Below are positions 1-7,700 of a stretch of DNA of 26,573 bases, one piece after another. This stretch comes from UMGS1124 sp045541255 (GTDB lineage Bacteria; Bacillota_I; Bacilli_A; RF39; UBA660). Position 1 is the stretch's first letter. The number at the start of each line of letters is the position of its first letter. Below the pieces are notes generated by a model. It ran no database searches. It was not told where the DNA came from and worked only from the letters and a program-made list of their open reading frames with translations. Made by a program: the position numbers and the translations under genes. Location: positions 1-26,573 of the forward strand of contig JAZQIU010000018.1 in assembly GCA_045541255.1 (NCBI GenBank), read 5' to 3'.

Positions 1-11
1 AAAAAATATGA

Positions 12-98
12 TCAAAAAATAGTTACCCTCGACTTTTCTATCCTTTCTTTTAAAGAACCAGGAACAATTAATATAGAATTATCTACATATTCCATCAT
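12..98 (-). CDS. 28-codon ORF at the window edge, unrecognised
   Basis: A ribosome binding site, AGGTGA at 104-109, lies 5 bases before two ATG codons (96-98 and 93-95). The reading frame gives 28 residues, beginning MMEYVDNSILIVPGSLKERI, and then stops at TGA (12-14), close to the window edge. The strong SD and protein-like start suggest a real gene start, but 28 codons is too short to assign. It may be the truncated head of a larger gene, with a frameshift or nonsense change near base 14, or a small protein. It lies about 50 bases downstream of a broken gene on the same strand, so it may belong to the same decayed unit. It is the only start-with-SD frame in the window that ends in TGA. Confidence 0.35.
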   Translation of the reverse strand: MMEYVDNSILIVPGSLKERIEKSRVTIF

Positions 99-151
99 AT
101 ACTTCACCTAAATATATTTTATCAAAAATATACTATAATTAAAATAAAGGA

Positions 152-807
152 TTAATCTTTAGAAATATCTTTTTTTAATTTATAAACTTTATTCTTATTA
201 TTTCTTTTACATTTATTTAAATCTCTTAGTAATCTTCTATAAATATTATAAATTTCTCTTAATCCACAAGCTTCATAATTATTTGTACCTTTAATATACG
301 CTTCGATAAATTCTAAATACAACTTTATATCATTCTCATTTTTTATATTATTAATATTATCATTAAAATGTAGATAACAAGGAATATTTCCTAAAGCTTT
401 TACAATTGATTTTGGATCTGTTATAGTACTATTTATTTTATAATCCTATAAAACTCTTTCTCTTAAATTATATATTAAATTTAATTCTTCGACGTATTCG
501 TTATCTCTATTAAATTTTATCAATTCTTTTTGCCAACCATCTATTATACCTAAAACTAATGCAAAAAATTTATGTCTATATATTTGTTCATTTCTAAATA
601 AAGTATTGGGATAACTAGTTCCTCCATATTTTACTGATTCTATGTCAGCCTAGAATATAAAGTACTAATAGTTTTTAAACTTTCTATATAATTTTCTAAT
701 AAAGCAATTATATTAGTGTCGTTTTTAATAAGAGATTCGTATTTCTTTTCAATTAATTTAGATTTTAATCTATGTAAAGTATATTTCTTTAAAGTTCTAT
801 CTTTCAT
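152..807 (-). pseudogene. Broken, unrecognised protein gene (frameshift plus in-frame TAG)
   Basis: Translation starts at ATG 805-807 behind a good SD (AAGGTGA) and runs 55 codons, starting MKDRTLKKYTLHRLKSK, before a TAG at 640-642. A neighbouring frame takes over at about 647-654 with clearly protein-like sequence (ADIESVKYGGTSYPNTL and onward), so one base appears lost there. That frame is cut by a TAG at 446-448 and then stays open, from DYKINSTITDPKS to KKDISKD, until TAA at 152-154. Restored, it would be a Lys-rich, mostly helical protein of about 218 residues with no membrane segment. I do not recognise the family. The two lesions point to a decayed gene; assembly errors are the alternative. 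A weak promoter (TTGTTC-17-TTTAAT, 840-868) could have driven it. Confidence 0.7.
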
Positions 808-865
808 ATATTTCACCTTAAATATTTTATTCAATAATAATTAAATATTGTGTGATTTTTATGAA

Positions 866-895
866 CAAAAAAAGATAAAAATAATATTTTATCTT
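866..895 (-). terminator. Rho-independent terminator of the cell-wall operon, overlapping the vanY-like stop codon
   Basis: On the minus strand a perfect 9-bp stem (arms 887-895 and 872-880, 6-base loop) is followed by a run of T (complement of the A run 867-873). The upstream arm contains two bases of the TAA stop (894-896) of the gene above. Confidence 0.8.
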
Positions 896-1805
896 AATTA
901 CTATATGTACTTGTTAAATTAAAATGTTCTTCTAAAGTTATCCACTCTCCATTATTATAAAGTTTAGTTGCTAACTCTTCTCCAACATATCTTAAATGCC
1001 ATGATTCATATTTATAACCAGTAATATGTTCTTTACCTTTGGGATATCTAAGTATATAACCATATTTATAACAATTGTTATTTACCCATTTACCTTCATC
1101 AGTATATTGAAAATCATCGCTTATACTATTTAAATCAAATGCTAATCCAGTTTGATGTTCTGAGTGGCCAGGTCTTGCACTATAAGTATCAGCAGCAACT
1201 TTACCATCTCTATTAACATATTTATTATAAAGGCTTTCTTGTAGATTATAACTTCTATAACCGCTTTGTATCCAAATATTTAAACCTAACGCAGTAGCAT
1301 CTGCTTTCATTTCTTTATATTTTTCATATGCATCTTTATCGATACAAGTCGTACAATAATTTAATCCTGTAGCATCTTTATAAGTATTAGTTGGTACATA
1401 GTCTTTAGGTAAAGGATAAGATTTATTAACAATTAATATACCATCTATTATTTTTAAACCTTGAGTATTAGAAACAGTTGTATCAACTTTTTTAGTTGTA
1501 GTCGTAGAAGTGGTAGTTTTCTTAGTAGTAGGTTTGGTTGTAGTTGTTTCGGTAGTACTTGTAGATGTAGTATTTTTAGTAACTAAAGTAGTTTTAATCT
1601 CTTTATTACTATCTATCTTATTCATTAAACTAATTCCTCCTACTTTTACCATATAAAATATAAGAAAAATTATTACTGCAATTAAAACTTTATTTAAAAC
1701 ATTTCTTTTTTTATTTTTACTCTTTTTTAATAATGCAACTATTATTATTGCAATAGGAAAACCTACACCTAAAATATAAAAAATAATATTTAATAAAATT
1801 TTCAT
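894..1805 (-). CDS. Membrane-anchored VanY-type D-Ala-D-Ala carboxypeptidase
   Basis: This 303-residue protein is predicted to trim the terminal D-Ala from peptidoglycan stem peptides outside the cell. It has two N-terminal hydrophobic segments (about 3-26 and 38-60) and a Thr/Lys-rich linker (about 71-110). A VanY/M15B domain follows from about 120, with the zinc signature around S215-x-H217 to D224 (HSEHQTGLAFD) and the second metal/catalytic motif ESWH, E267 and H270. The residues expected for zinc binding (H217, D224, H270) and the catalytic base (E267) are all present, so it looks active. The start has an excellent SD (AGAGGTGAG). It lies 10 bases behind the deacetylase gene as the last gene of a three-gene operon. 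Function is confident at family level; whether it affects glycopeptide response is unknown. Confidence 0.9.
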   Translation of the reverse strand: MKILLNIIFYILGVGFPIAIIIVALLKKSKNKKRNVLNKVLIAVIIFLIFYMVKVGGISLMNKIDSNKEIKTTLVTKNTTSTSTTETTTTKPTTKKTTTSTTTTKKVDTTVSNTQGLKIIDGILIVNKSYPLPKDYVPTNTYKDATGLNYCTTCIDKDAYEKYKEMKADATALGLNIWIQSGYRSYNLQESLYNKYVNRDGKVAADTYSARPGHSEHQTGLAFDLNSISDDFQYTDEGKWVNNNCYKYGYILRYPKGKEHITGYKYESWHLRYVGEELATKLYNNGEWITLEEHFNLTSTYSN

Positions 1806-1815
1806 AAACTCACCT

Positions 1816-3231
1816 CTAATTATTTATAGAATGATGAACTATTGGAGAAGTTTCTTCTAAAGGTAAGAATGTATATCCATTCTCTAAACCATAAGCAACA
1901 ATTTTTTCAACACTTTCTATATTTGCCTTTTTAATATCATGCATTAATACTACGGAATATTCATTCAAAGCCATACCATTTATAACATTTTCAAAAATTT
2001 TATTTGGATCAATAGTAGAAGTATCCATACTATCCACATTCCAATCAAAATAATAATATCCTAATTCAGTCATTTTATTAGCAATTTCAGTTATTATACC
2101 TTTATTAAATCTGCTTATTGTATTACTGCTACCTCCTGGAAATCTAAATATTTTAGAATAAAGTCCAGTTTGTTCATATATTACTTGATTAATATTATTA
2201 AAGTCATTCATATAGTTTTCTAAAGAACTATATATTGTTTTATAATTATGACTATAAGTATGTACAGCAACAGTATGCCCAGTTTCATATTCTTTTTTCA
2301 TCAAATATTGATATTTAGAAAATTGATTTGTAACAAAGAATGTTGCTTTAACGTTATATTTATTTAATATATTCAATATTTCATCAGTATAACTTCCAGG
2401 CCCATCATCAAAAGTTAAATACACAATTTTACCATTTTTAGGAACTTGACTTATATCATTATAAACAATAACTTTTCTACTAACTATAGATTTATTACCA
2501 AACTCATCACTAATAGAATAATCTATTTTATATTCTCCAATTTTTGTATTATCTACATTACTATTAATATTAACTTTACTAGTTATATCACCTTCACAAT
2601 TATCCGAAGCGCTATAACCTTTTTCTTTATATTCTTGATTAACAAATAGATAAATAGTGTTTCCACCAATTAACGATATAGTAGGGGCCTCAATATCTTT
2701 ATATTCAATGTCTCTAAAAATTATTTTTTTATTTCCACTTGAATCACTAACAGAATAATAAATTTTATTATCTTTTATATTTTTTACTACTTTATCAGTT
2801 ATATCCCCATCAACATTATCATAAGCTTTATATCCATCTTCTATATAAGTAGAATTTGGACAATAAGATGTATTAGATTTAGTTAATTCTATAACCGGAC
2901 TATCTTTATCAACAAATTTTACTTCTCTAGTTAAAACTTTACTAGAATTATTGTAATTTAAACTATAATTTAAAAAATATTTACTTTGTTCTTCTACTTC
3001 TCTTTTAGTTATTTTTACATCTTTACTTATATCTTTACAAAATAATTTGAAATATTTATTACAATATTTTGCACTAAAACCTTTTTCTTTATATTCATCT
3101 CCAATTCTTACTTCAACAGAAGAATTGCCATTTAAAGAAAAAAATACTTTTTTTTCACTTAGTAAAATGAAAGATATAAAAAAAATTATTCCAAGTAGAA
3201 AAGAAAGTAATATTATGTATCTTTTTTTCAT
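1816..3231 (-). CDS. Secreted polysaccharide (peptidoglycan GlcNAc) deacetylase with Ig-like repeats
   Basis: The protein has 471 residues. A signal-anchor (residues 5-25) is followed by three Ig-like DUF5011-type repeats (about 30-108, 110-178, 182-257), with recurring signatures such as YKEKG(F/Y)SA and DGDIT / EGDIT. A NodB (CE4) deacetylase domain then runs from about 267 to 460. All five NodB motifs are visible: TFDDGP (273-278), HTYSH (324-328), RFPGG (363-367), DWNVDSMD (396-403) and LMHD (429-432), so the metal-binding Asp/His/His and catalytic residues are in place. It probably deacetylates peptidoglycan GlcNAc, as PgdA does, changing lysozyme sensitivity. The Ig-like repeats would act as a spacer through the wall. 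SD GAGGAG precedes the ATG. It lies 40 bases behind the Lys/Thr-rich gene and 10 before the VanY-like gene. A different glycan substrate cannot be excluded. Confidence 0.9.
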   Translation of the reverse strand: MKKRYIILLSFLLGIIFFISFILLSEKKVFFSLNGNSSVEVRIGDEYKEKGFSAKYCNKYFKLFCKDISKDVKITKREVEEQSKYFLNYSLNYNNSSKVLTREVKFVDKDSPVIELTKSNTSYCPNSTYIEDGYKAYDNVDGDITDKVVKNIKDNKIYYSVSDSSGNKKIIFRDIEYKDIEAPTISLIGGNTIYLFVNQEYKEKGYSASDNCEGDITSKVNINSNVDNTKIGEYKIDYSISDEFGNKSIVSRKVIVYNDISQVPKNGKIVYLTFDDGPGSYTDEILNILNKYNVKATFFVTNQFSKYQYLMKKEYETGHTVAVHTYSHNYKTIYSSLENYMNDFNNINQVIYEQTGLYSKIFRFPGGSSNTISRFNKGIITEIANKMTELGYYYFDWNVDSMDTSTIDPNKIFENVINGMALNEYSVVLMHDIKKANIESVEKIVAYGLENGYTFLPLEETSPIVHHSINN

Positions 3232-3271
3232 AACTCCTCACTTTACTATATAGAATAATTAATAAATATTA

Positions 3272-3952
3272 TTAAGTTTCATTAATAATTATAAAGGCTC
3301 CAAACCCTTCAATAATAATACTAGCAACCATCATTAATGTAATTGCTGAATCGCTTAAGAATTCTCTATCCACAATTCTATTAGCTATCAAAGCAATAAT
3401 TAAAGCTATAATTCCTAAGATTACAATAATAATACCTATACTTAATAAACTTTTATTTTTTATTTGTTTTTGAAATTTAGCATCTTCTAATTTTGTAGTA
3501 TTAACATTATTAATTTCTTCTATAATTTCTTTTTCAACAATTTCTTGTTCTGTAATAGTATTATCAATATTTATAGAATTATTATCTTCCTCTAAAATAA
3601 CTGTTTCTAAAACTATTGGTTCATTTTTAACAACTTCAACTTCTTTTGCTTTTTCAACTTTTGGAACAACTTTTTTTGTAGTGGTTTTCTTAACTGTTGT
3701 TTTAGGAGTACTAGTATTCTTTTTTGCAGTGCTAGTTTTCTTAGTAGTTGTATTCTTTTTTGTAGCAGTCGATTTTTTTGCTATTTCTTTTTTTACTGCA
3801 GTTTTAGTAGTTGTAGTTTTTTTTGCTGTAGCCTTAGTTGTATTAGATTTTGTTGTAGTTTTAGAATTAGTTTTCTTTTTTGATGCTGTAGATTTTGGTT
3901 TAACATTAGTCTTATTTTCTACTTCTTTCACTTGTTTTTGAGTATTCGCCAT
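3272..3952 (-). CDS. Lys/Thr-rich low-complexity protein with two C-terminal membrane segments
   Basis: The 226-residue protein begins with an extremely basic Lys/Thr/Ala tract (about 7-104) resembling histone H1-like tails. An acidic stretch follows (about 105-160), then two hydrophobic segments (about 169-190 and 201-223). I know no defined family for it. The even positive charge suggests binding to an anionic polymer: DNA if the tail is cytoplasmic, wall polymers if outside. With two TM segments both termini lie on the same side. The ATG has a good SD (ATAGGTGA) and a strong promoter upstream (3971-3999). It is the first gene of the operon with the deacetylase and VanY-like genes, so a cell-envelope role is the better guess. 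The basic tract is AAA/ACA/ACT-rich and repeat-like, so copy number may vary. Confidence 0.75.
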   Translation of the reverse strand: MANTQKQVKEVENKTNVKPKSTASKKKTNSKTTTKSNTTKATAKKTTTTKTAVKKEIAKKSTATKKNTTTKKTSTAKKNTSTPKTTVKKTTTKKVVPKVEKAKEVEVVKNEPIVLETVILEEDNNSINIDNTITEQEIVEKEIIEEINNVNTTKLEDAKFQKQIKNKSLLSIGIIIVILGIIALIIALIANRIVDREFLSDSAITLMMVASIIIEGFGAFIIINET

Positions 3953-3970
3953 ATAATATCACCTATAATC

Positions 3971-3999
3971 ATTATAGTTAAATAAATGCTATTTTTCAA
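3971..3999 (-). promoter_or_regulatory. Promoter of the three-gene cell-wall operon
   Basis: On the minus strand TTGAAA (3994-3999), a 17-base spacer and a perfect TATAAT (3971-3976) lie just before the SD of the Lys/Thr-rich gene. This is a near-consensus vegetative sigma promoter. Confidence 0.8.
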
Positions 4000-4039
4000 T
4001 ATAAAAAAACATTATTCGATAATTTTTACATATCATTTA

Positions 4040-4067
4040 TTGACTAAAAATATAATTATGATAAATT
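4040..4067 (+). promoter_or_regulatory. Extended -10 promoter of the bactofilin-like gene
   Basis: TTGACT (4040-4045), a 16-base spacer ending in TGA, and TAAATT (4062-4067) lie 19 bases before the ATG. The TATGATAA context recurs at several other promoters in the window. Confidence 0.65.
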
Positions 4068-4086
4068 ATAAATAGGAGATGAATAT

Positions 4087-5157
4087 ATGAAAAGATATTT
4101 AAATATTTTATTGTTATTATTAATTAGTTTTACAATTGCTATTAATAGTGTTGAAGCTAAAAGTTATATTAAAGACTCATTCAAAATGGGAGACAATATA
4201 AAAGTTGAGGAAGAATTAGAAGGGACATCATTTATTGCCGGAGATAAAGTTGATTTAAATAACAAAATAAACGGAATAAGTTTTGTTGCAGGCAATGAAT
4301 TAAATGTTAATTTCAATCAAGAATATATATTTGGTGCCGGTATGCAAATCAACATAAATAACGACATAGAAAAAGATGTTTTTTTAGCAGGAGAAAAAGT
4401 TACTATATCAGAAAATGCTAATTTAAAAAGAGATACTTATATTTTTGCAGATACATTAACTATAAAAGGAAATATAGATAGAAATATATATGTTTATGCA
4501 ACGACAATTAATATTAAAGGTACAATTAATGGTAATATTTCTGTATCTGCATTAGAAATTAATATAGACGAAAATGCAAAGATATCAGGAACGTTAAAAT
4601 ATAATGAAGATGCTATTATAAAAGGAATAAATGAAAATATAGAAACAAAGACTTACAAAATAGAACCTGCTTCTTTAACTTTTAAAGAATATATTACAAA
4701 CTTTATATCATCTTATATACACATAACATTGCTTGCAATAGTATTAGTATTTGTTTGTGAATCATTATTTAAAAAATCTTTGAGTTATACAGAAAATTTA
4801 AATGCAAAGAAAATCGCTACATTATGTGGTAAAGGCTTCTTAATATTAATAGGTGTTCCAATTATAGCAATGATGTTATTACTTTCTGGTGCTTTTGTAT
4901 CTGTTGGTGTAATAGGTGCAATTTTATATGGAGTATTAATCTATATTTCTAATATTTTTACTGCTTATTTCTTAGCTGATTTATTAGATAAAAAAATATT
5001 TAAAAAGAATATAAATAGTTATTTACTAATGATAATTGGTTTATTTATAATTTATGTATTAGGAATGATTCCGTTAATTGGTGGAGTTATATCATTTATA
5101 AGTATGTTATTAGGAATTGGTATTTCTAGTAATATGATTTTAGAAATGAAAAAATAA
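4087..5157 (+). CDS. Exported bactofilin-like beta-helix protein with C-terminal membrane domain
   Basis: This 356-residue protein has a Sec signal peptide (residues 4-24, likely cut after VEA). A beta-helix-like region of short repeats (about 35-180) follows, with rungs such as GTSFIAGDKVDLNNKINGIS and repeated I-x-G-x-I-N-G/D patterns typical of polymer-forming bactofilin-type domains. A C-terminal block of about four membrane segments (about 205-228, 247-270, 271-298, 312-346) resembles the DUF8173-type domain found with such repeats. The SD AGGAGATG precedes the ATG. The gene is alone between its own promoter and a terminator. Classical bactofilins are cytoplasmic; the signal peptide places this beta-helix outside. 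A structural envelope role is inferred. TM boundaries are approximate. Confidence 0.75.
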   Translation: MKRYLNILLLLLISFTIAINSVEAKSYIKDSFKMGDNIKVEEELEGTSFIAGDKVDLNNKINGISFVAGNELNVNFNQEYIFGAGMQININNDIEKDVFLAGEKVTISENANLKRDTYIFADTLTIKGNIDRNIYVYATTINIKGTINGNISVSALEINIDENAKISGTLKYNEDAIIKGINENIETKTYKIEPASLTFKEYITNFISSYIHITLLAIVLVFVCESLFKKSLSYTENLNAKKIATLCGKGFLILIGVPIIAMMLLLSGAFVSVGVIGAILYGVLIYISNIFTAYFLADLLDKKIFKKNINSYLLMIIGLFIIYVLGMIPLIGGVISFISMLLGIGISSNMILEMKK

Positions 5158-5184
5158 AGTAAATAAAAAACTTTATTTTTTTTT
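5152..5184 (+). terminator. Terminator overlapping the stop codon of the bactofilin-like gene
   Basis: A 9-bp stem, AAATAAAGT (5152-5160) with ACTTTATTT (5170-5178), is followed by T's to 5184. The TAA stop (5155-5157) lies inside the first arm. Confidence 0.8.
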
Positions 5185-5195
5185 ATATAAATTAA

Positions 5196-5223
5196 TTGAC
5201 AATAGCTAAAAATATGATAAGAT
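5196..5223 (+). promoter_or_regulatory. Promoter of the TetR-family gene
   Basis: Consensus TTGACA (5196-5201), a 16-base spacer ending in TGA, and TAAGAT (5218-5223) form an extended -10 promoter. It sits directly after the upstream terminator, which shows that the upstream reading frame from 5196 is not the protein start. Confidence 0.8.
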
Positions 5224-5232
5224 TAAATTGTG

Positions 5233-5246
5233 ATAACACTTGTTAT
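5233..5246. promoter_or_regulatory. Candidate operator (inverted repeat) in the TetR-gene leader
   Basis: ATAACA-CT-TGTTAT forms an inverted repeat just downstream of the -10 box and before the SD. TetR-family proteins usually bind such palindromes to repress their own genes, so it is a plausible autoregulatory site. The assignment rests on position and symmetry only. Confidence 0.4.
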
Positions 5247-5264
5247 TTAAAAGGGGAGATAAAT

Positions 5265-5861
5265 ATGAGTGCTGTAACAAAAATAAAAAAAGAAGACTTA
5301 CTTAAAGGTGCTATTAAAATTATAAGAACAAAAGGAATTGAAGAATTATCAGCAAGAAATCTTGCCAAAGTTTGTGAATGTTCTACGCAACCTATTTTTA
5401 GATTATTTAAAAATATGGATGAATTAAAAGATACAGTATATGAAGATGTATATGGAATACAAAAAAAATATCTAACTAATGGAGAAACCCATCAAGTTCC
5501 TTTTATAGGAGTAGGCTTATCTTATATAGAATTTGCAACAAAAGAAAAAAATTTATTTAAATTTTTATTTATGTCTATAAACTCAAAATATAATAATATA
5601 TTAGATATGGCAGAAACAGAAGAAGGCCTAAAATATATAGAAATGATTGAAAAATCAACAGGTTTAAGTAAAGTTTCTTCAAAACAAATATATATTAATA
5701 CTTGGCTTATTATTCATGGTATAGCTTCTATGATGGCAACTACTAATAGTGAACTATCAAAAGAAGAAACAGAAACAATTATTTTTGATGCTTTTAAAGG
5801 GTATAGACAAGCATTAATGAATAAAGAATTAAATAATAAATATAAAAAAAATGGATTATAA
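5265..5861 (+). CDS. TetR/AcrR-family transcriptional regulator
   Basis: The ATG at 5265 was chosen because it follows a strong SD (GGGGAGAT) and lies downstream of a near-consensus promoter; the longer frame from 5196 begins inside that promoter. The 198-residue product has the TetR N-terminal DNA-binding domain. Helix 1 is LLKGAIKIIRTKGIEELS, and the helix-turn-helix is at about 28-50 (LSARNLAKVCECSTQPIFRLF) with the typical F-x-x-K/M-x-E-L continuation. The helical C-terminal domain (about 65-190) would bind a ligand I cannot identify. Target genes are unknown; the inverted repeat at 5233-5246 suggests autoregulation. The gene is monocistronic, ending in a hairpin shared with the convergent PP2C-like gene. 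Confidence 0.88.
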   Translation: MSAVTKIKKEDLLKGAIKIIRTKGIEELSARNLAKVCECSTQPIFRLFKNMDELKDTVYEDVYGIQKKYLTNGETHQVPFIGVGLSYIEFATKEKNLFKFLFMSINSKYNNILDMAETEEGLKYIEMIEKSTGLSKVSSKQIYINTWLIIHGIASMMATTNSELSKEETETIIFDAFKGYRQALMNKELNNKYKKNGL

Positions 5862-5878
5862 AACAATCCATTTTTATC
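5844..5878. terminator. Bidirectional terminator between convergent genes
   Basis: An 11-bp perfect stem (5847-5857 with 5865-5875, 7-base loop) has A's before it and T's after it, so it can end transcription on both strands. The TetR gene's TAA (5859-5861) is in the loop, and the convergent gene's TAA (5874-5876) overlaps an arm. Confidence 0.85.
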
Positions 5879-6752
5879 TTTTATAAGCAACGATTGCGGT
5901 AATATCATCTAAATCTTTAAATCTATTACTATATTTACTCCAATTTTTATCTGATAATAATTCGGCTTTTATTTTATTTATACAAGTGCAAATATTATCA
6001 TTTGTAACTTTTTTCATAAATTCATTTATATCAATATTTAATGCGTCAAAATAAAAACCATCTGTTGAAATAAATATTTTTTTAATCTCTTTTTTATAAA
6101 ATTCTTTTAATATTGCATAATTAGTAGCTTCAACATCATCACTTGCAATATAGTATCCATCTTTAGAATTCATTTTTGATCTATTATTTTTTAACATGGT
6201 ATCTACAATACTATCATTTTTGGCTTCTTTTATTGAAATATTATTTTTTAAAGATATCTCCTTCATTTTTTTGAAAACTTCATTATCTAAATTATTAATT
6301 GATGTGTTTCTAATAATTTCTATATTTTCATCATCATAATTTATATACACAACACAATCACCTAAAGAAAATAATAATATTTTATCCATGGTTTCATATA
6401 TGATTAATAAACTAGAAGAAGGTATTTCATATTTTTCTAATGTTACATTTAAAGTTTTTTGCCTTTCTTTTATTAAAACTCTCATATAGGCTAAACCATT
6501 ATTAACTATTTGTTTAATATCATTAATATCTTTAAAAGTTGATTTTTCTAAAATTCTATTTAAATATAAAGCTAAATTTTTTGTGTACCATTCTCCTGAA
6601 GTTAAATATTCATCTAATTCTTTATTGCCCAACCCTGTAGCACCATCCATAAGTATAGTATAATTTTTACCTTGTATTAACAAATCTTCATTTATTAAAT
6701 GATTATTTCTCTTATCAATTTTTCCACCGGATAAACTAAATATATTATTCAT
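5874..6752 (-). CDS. PP2C-like protein phosphatase
   Basis: This 292-residue, probably cytoplasmic protein shows the spaced PP2C motifs: NED (21-23), DGATGLG (36-42), SLGD (129-132), STDGF (229-233) and DDITAIVAY (282-290). The Asp residues expected to hold the two metal ions (D23, D36, D231, D283) are present, so it should be an active Ser/Thr phosphatase of the PPM family. The first motif is less classical (usually R-x-x-N-E-D). A middle insert (about 140-205) is less conserved. The start has a good SD (AAAGGTGA, 5 bases before ATG). No partner kinase is visible in the window. It could reverse a PASTA-type kinase, as PrpC/Stp does, but it is more divergent than PrpC and not next to such a kinase. 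Confidence 0.8.
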   Translation of the reverse strand: MNNIFSLSGGKIDKRNNHLINEDLLIQGKNYTILMDGATGLGNKELDEYLTSGEWYTKNLALYLNRILEKSTFKDINDIKQIVNNGLAYMRVLIKERQKTLNVTLEKYEIPSSSLLIIYETMDKILLFSLGDCVVYINYDDENIEIIRNTSINNLDNEVFKKMKEISLKNNISIKEAKNDSIVDTMLKNNRSKMNSKDGYYIASDDVEATNYAILKEFYKKEIKKIFISTDGFYFDALNIDINEFMKKVTNDNICTCINKIKAELLSDKNWSKYSNRFKDLDDITAIVAYKR

Positions 6753-6758
6753 ACTATC

Positions 6759-6772
6759 ACCTTTTTAAAGGT
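6759..6772. repeat. Inverted repeat over the PP2C-gene ribosome binding site
   Basis: ACCTTT-TT-AAAGGT has 6-base arms and overlaps the SD of the minus-strand PP2C-like gene (6757-6764). It could be a protein-binding site or a weak SD-masking fold; the 2-base spacer makes the RNA hairpin doubtful. Confidence 0.3.
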
Positions 6773-6907
6773 AACATACATATTAATTACTGTCAATTTT
6801 GTAAGACCTTATAAAATATTTTAAACTTAGAATCTAGTAATATAATTTCAACATCGCTAATATATAGTTATCACCATAAAAATAATTATATTATAAAAGT
6901 CAAAAAA

Positions 6908-6936
6908 TTGTAAAATGATATTTTATTTGATATTAT
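6908..6936 (+). promoter_or_regulatory. Promoter of the pseudouridine synthase gene
   Basis: TTGTAA (6908-6913), a 17-base spacer ending in TGA, and TATTAT (6931-6936). Expected transcription start is near 6943, only about 9 bases before the likely ATG. Confidence 0.65.
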
Positions 6937-6951
6937 ATTTTTGTGATAAAT

Positions 6952-7614
6952 ATGAAAAAAAGAGACAAATTAGAAATATTATATGAAGATAAACAATTAA
7001 TAGCAGTTGTAAAACCTAGTGGATTACTAACTATAGGTACTGATAAAGAAAAAGATAAAACTTTATACAGAAAAGTTAGTGACTATGTAAAAAAACAACA
7101 TAAATCAAACAAAGTATTCATAATACATAGATTAGATAAAGATACTAGTGGCATAATTCTATTTGCAAAAGATGAAAAAGTAAAAAGAATATTACAACAT
7201 AACTGGGATAAAACTATTAGATATTATGTTGCTTTAGTAGAAGGAAAAGTGACTACATCAGGCACTATTAAAAACTGGTTAAAAGAAACAAAAACTTTAT
7301 ATACTTATTCATCAAATAAGAAAAATGATGGAGTATTAGCAATTACAAAATATAAACCGATATTATCTACTAAAGAATATAGTTTACTTAATATAGAAAT
7401 ATTAACTGGTAGAAAAAATCAAATTAGAGTGCATATGAAAGATATAAATCATCCAATAGTAGGAGATAAAAAGTATGGTAGTATTAAAAATCCAATAAGA
7501 AGAATGTGTTTACATGCTTGTTATTTAAAATTTATACACCCAATAACTAATAAAGAAATAATATTAGAAAGTAATTATCCAACAATATTTGATAGACTTA
7601 TTAATAAAATGTAA
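6952..7614 (+). CDS. RluA-family rRNA/tRNA pseudouridine synthase
   Basis: The 220-residue product carries the RluA-type catalytic motif HRLDKDTSG (59-67), with D62 the expected nucleophile. Also present are the N-terminal motif (Y/E)DKQLIAVVKPSG (11-24) and the later RKNQIRVHM and GDKKYG motifs. It isomerises uridine to pseudouridine in structured RNA; the exact site cannot be read from sequence. There is no N-terminal S4 RNA-binding domain, so it is the short form of the family. The start is ambiguous. GTG at 6943 is at the predicted transcription start and would make a leaderless mRNA, while ATG at 6952 has only GTGAT (6943-6947) as a weak SD. I prefer the ATG. No clear terminator follows. 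Confidence 0.88.
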   Translation: MKKRDKLEILYEDKQLIAVVKPSGLLTIGTDKEKDKTLYRKVSDYVKKQHKSNKVFIIHRLDKDTSGIILFAKDEKVKRILQHNWDKTIRYYVALVEGKVTTSGTIKNWLKETKTLYTYSSNKKNDGVLAITKYKPILSTKEYSLLNIEILTGRKNQIRVHMKDINHPIVGDKKYGSIKNPIRRMCLHACYLKFIHPITNKEIILESNYPTIFDRLINKM

Positions 7615-7629
7615 ATACAAGTAAATTAA

Positions 7630-7658
7630 TTGCGAAAAAGCATAAATTATGATAATAT
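7630..7658 (+). promoter_or_regulatory. Promoter of the unassigned three-gene operon
   Basis: TTGCGA (7630-7635), a 17-base spacer ending in TGA, and TAATAT (7653-7658). It is followed by a 35-40 base AT-rich leader and the SD ATAGGAG at 7687-7693. Confidence 0.6.
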
Positions 7659-7700
7659 GATATATAGATAAAATATATCTTTATAGATAGGAGTTTGATT

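Noticed and set aside
12..98. UGA read as Trp, which would extend the edge ORF
   Set aside because: All intact genes use TGG for Trp and stay open under the standard code, so UGA reassignment is not supported by this window.
3681..3941. An 86-codon plus-strand frame of Val/Phe repeats
   Set aside because: It is the mirror of the Lys/Thr-rich tract on the other strand and has no promoter or SD of its own.
5196..5264. Longer N-terminus for the TetR-family protein
   Set aside because: The extra 23 codons coincide with the -35/-10 boxes and a candidate operator, and there is a strong SD at the later ATG.
6768..6796. Minus-strand TTGACA-17-TACCTT as promoter of the PP2C-like gene
   Set aside because: The -35 is perfect and a TG extension is present, but the implied transcription start (about 6761) would cut into the SD. 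I could not find a better promoter, so this stays undecided.
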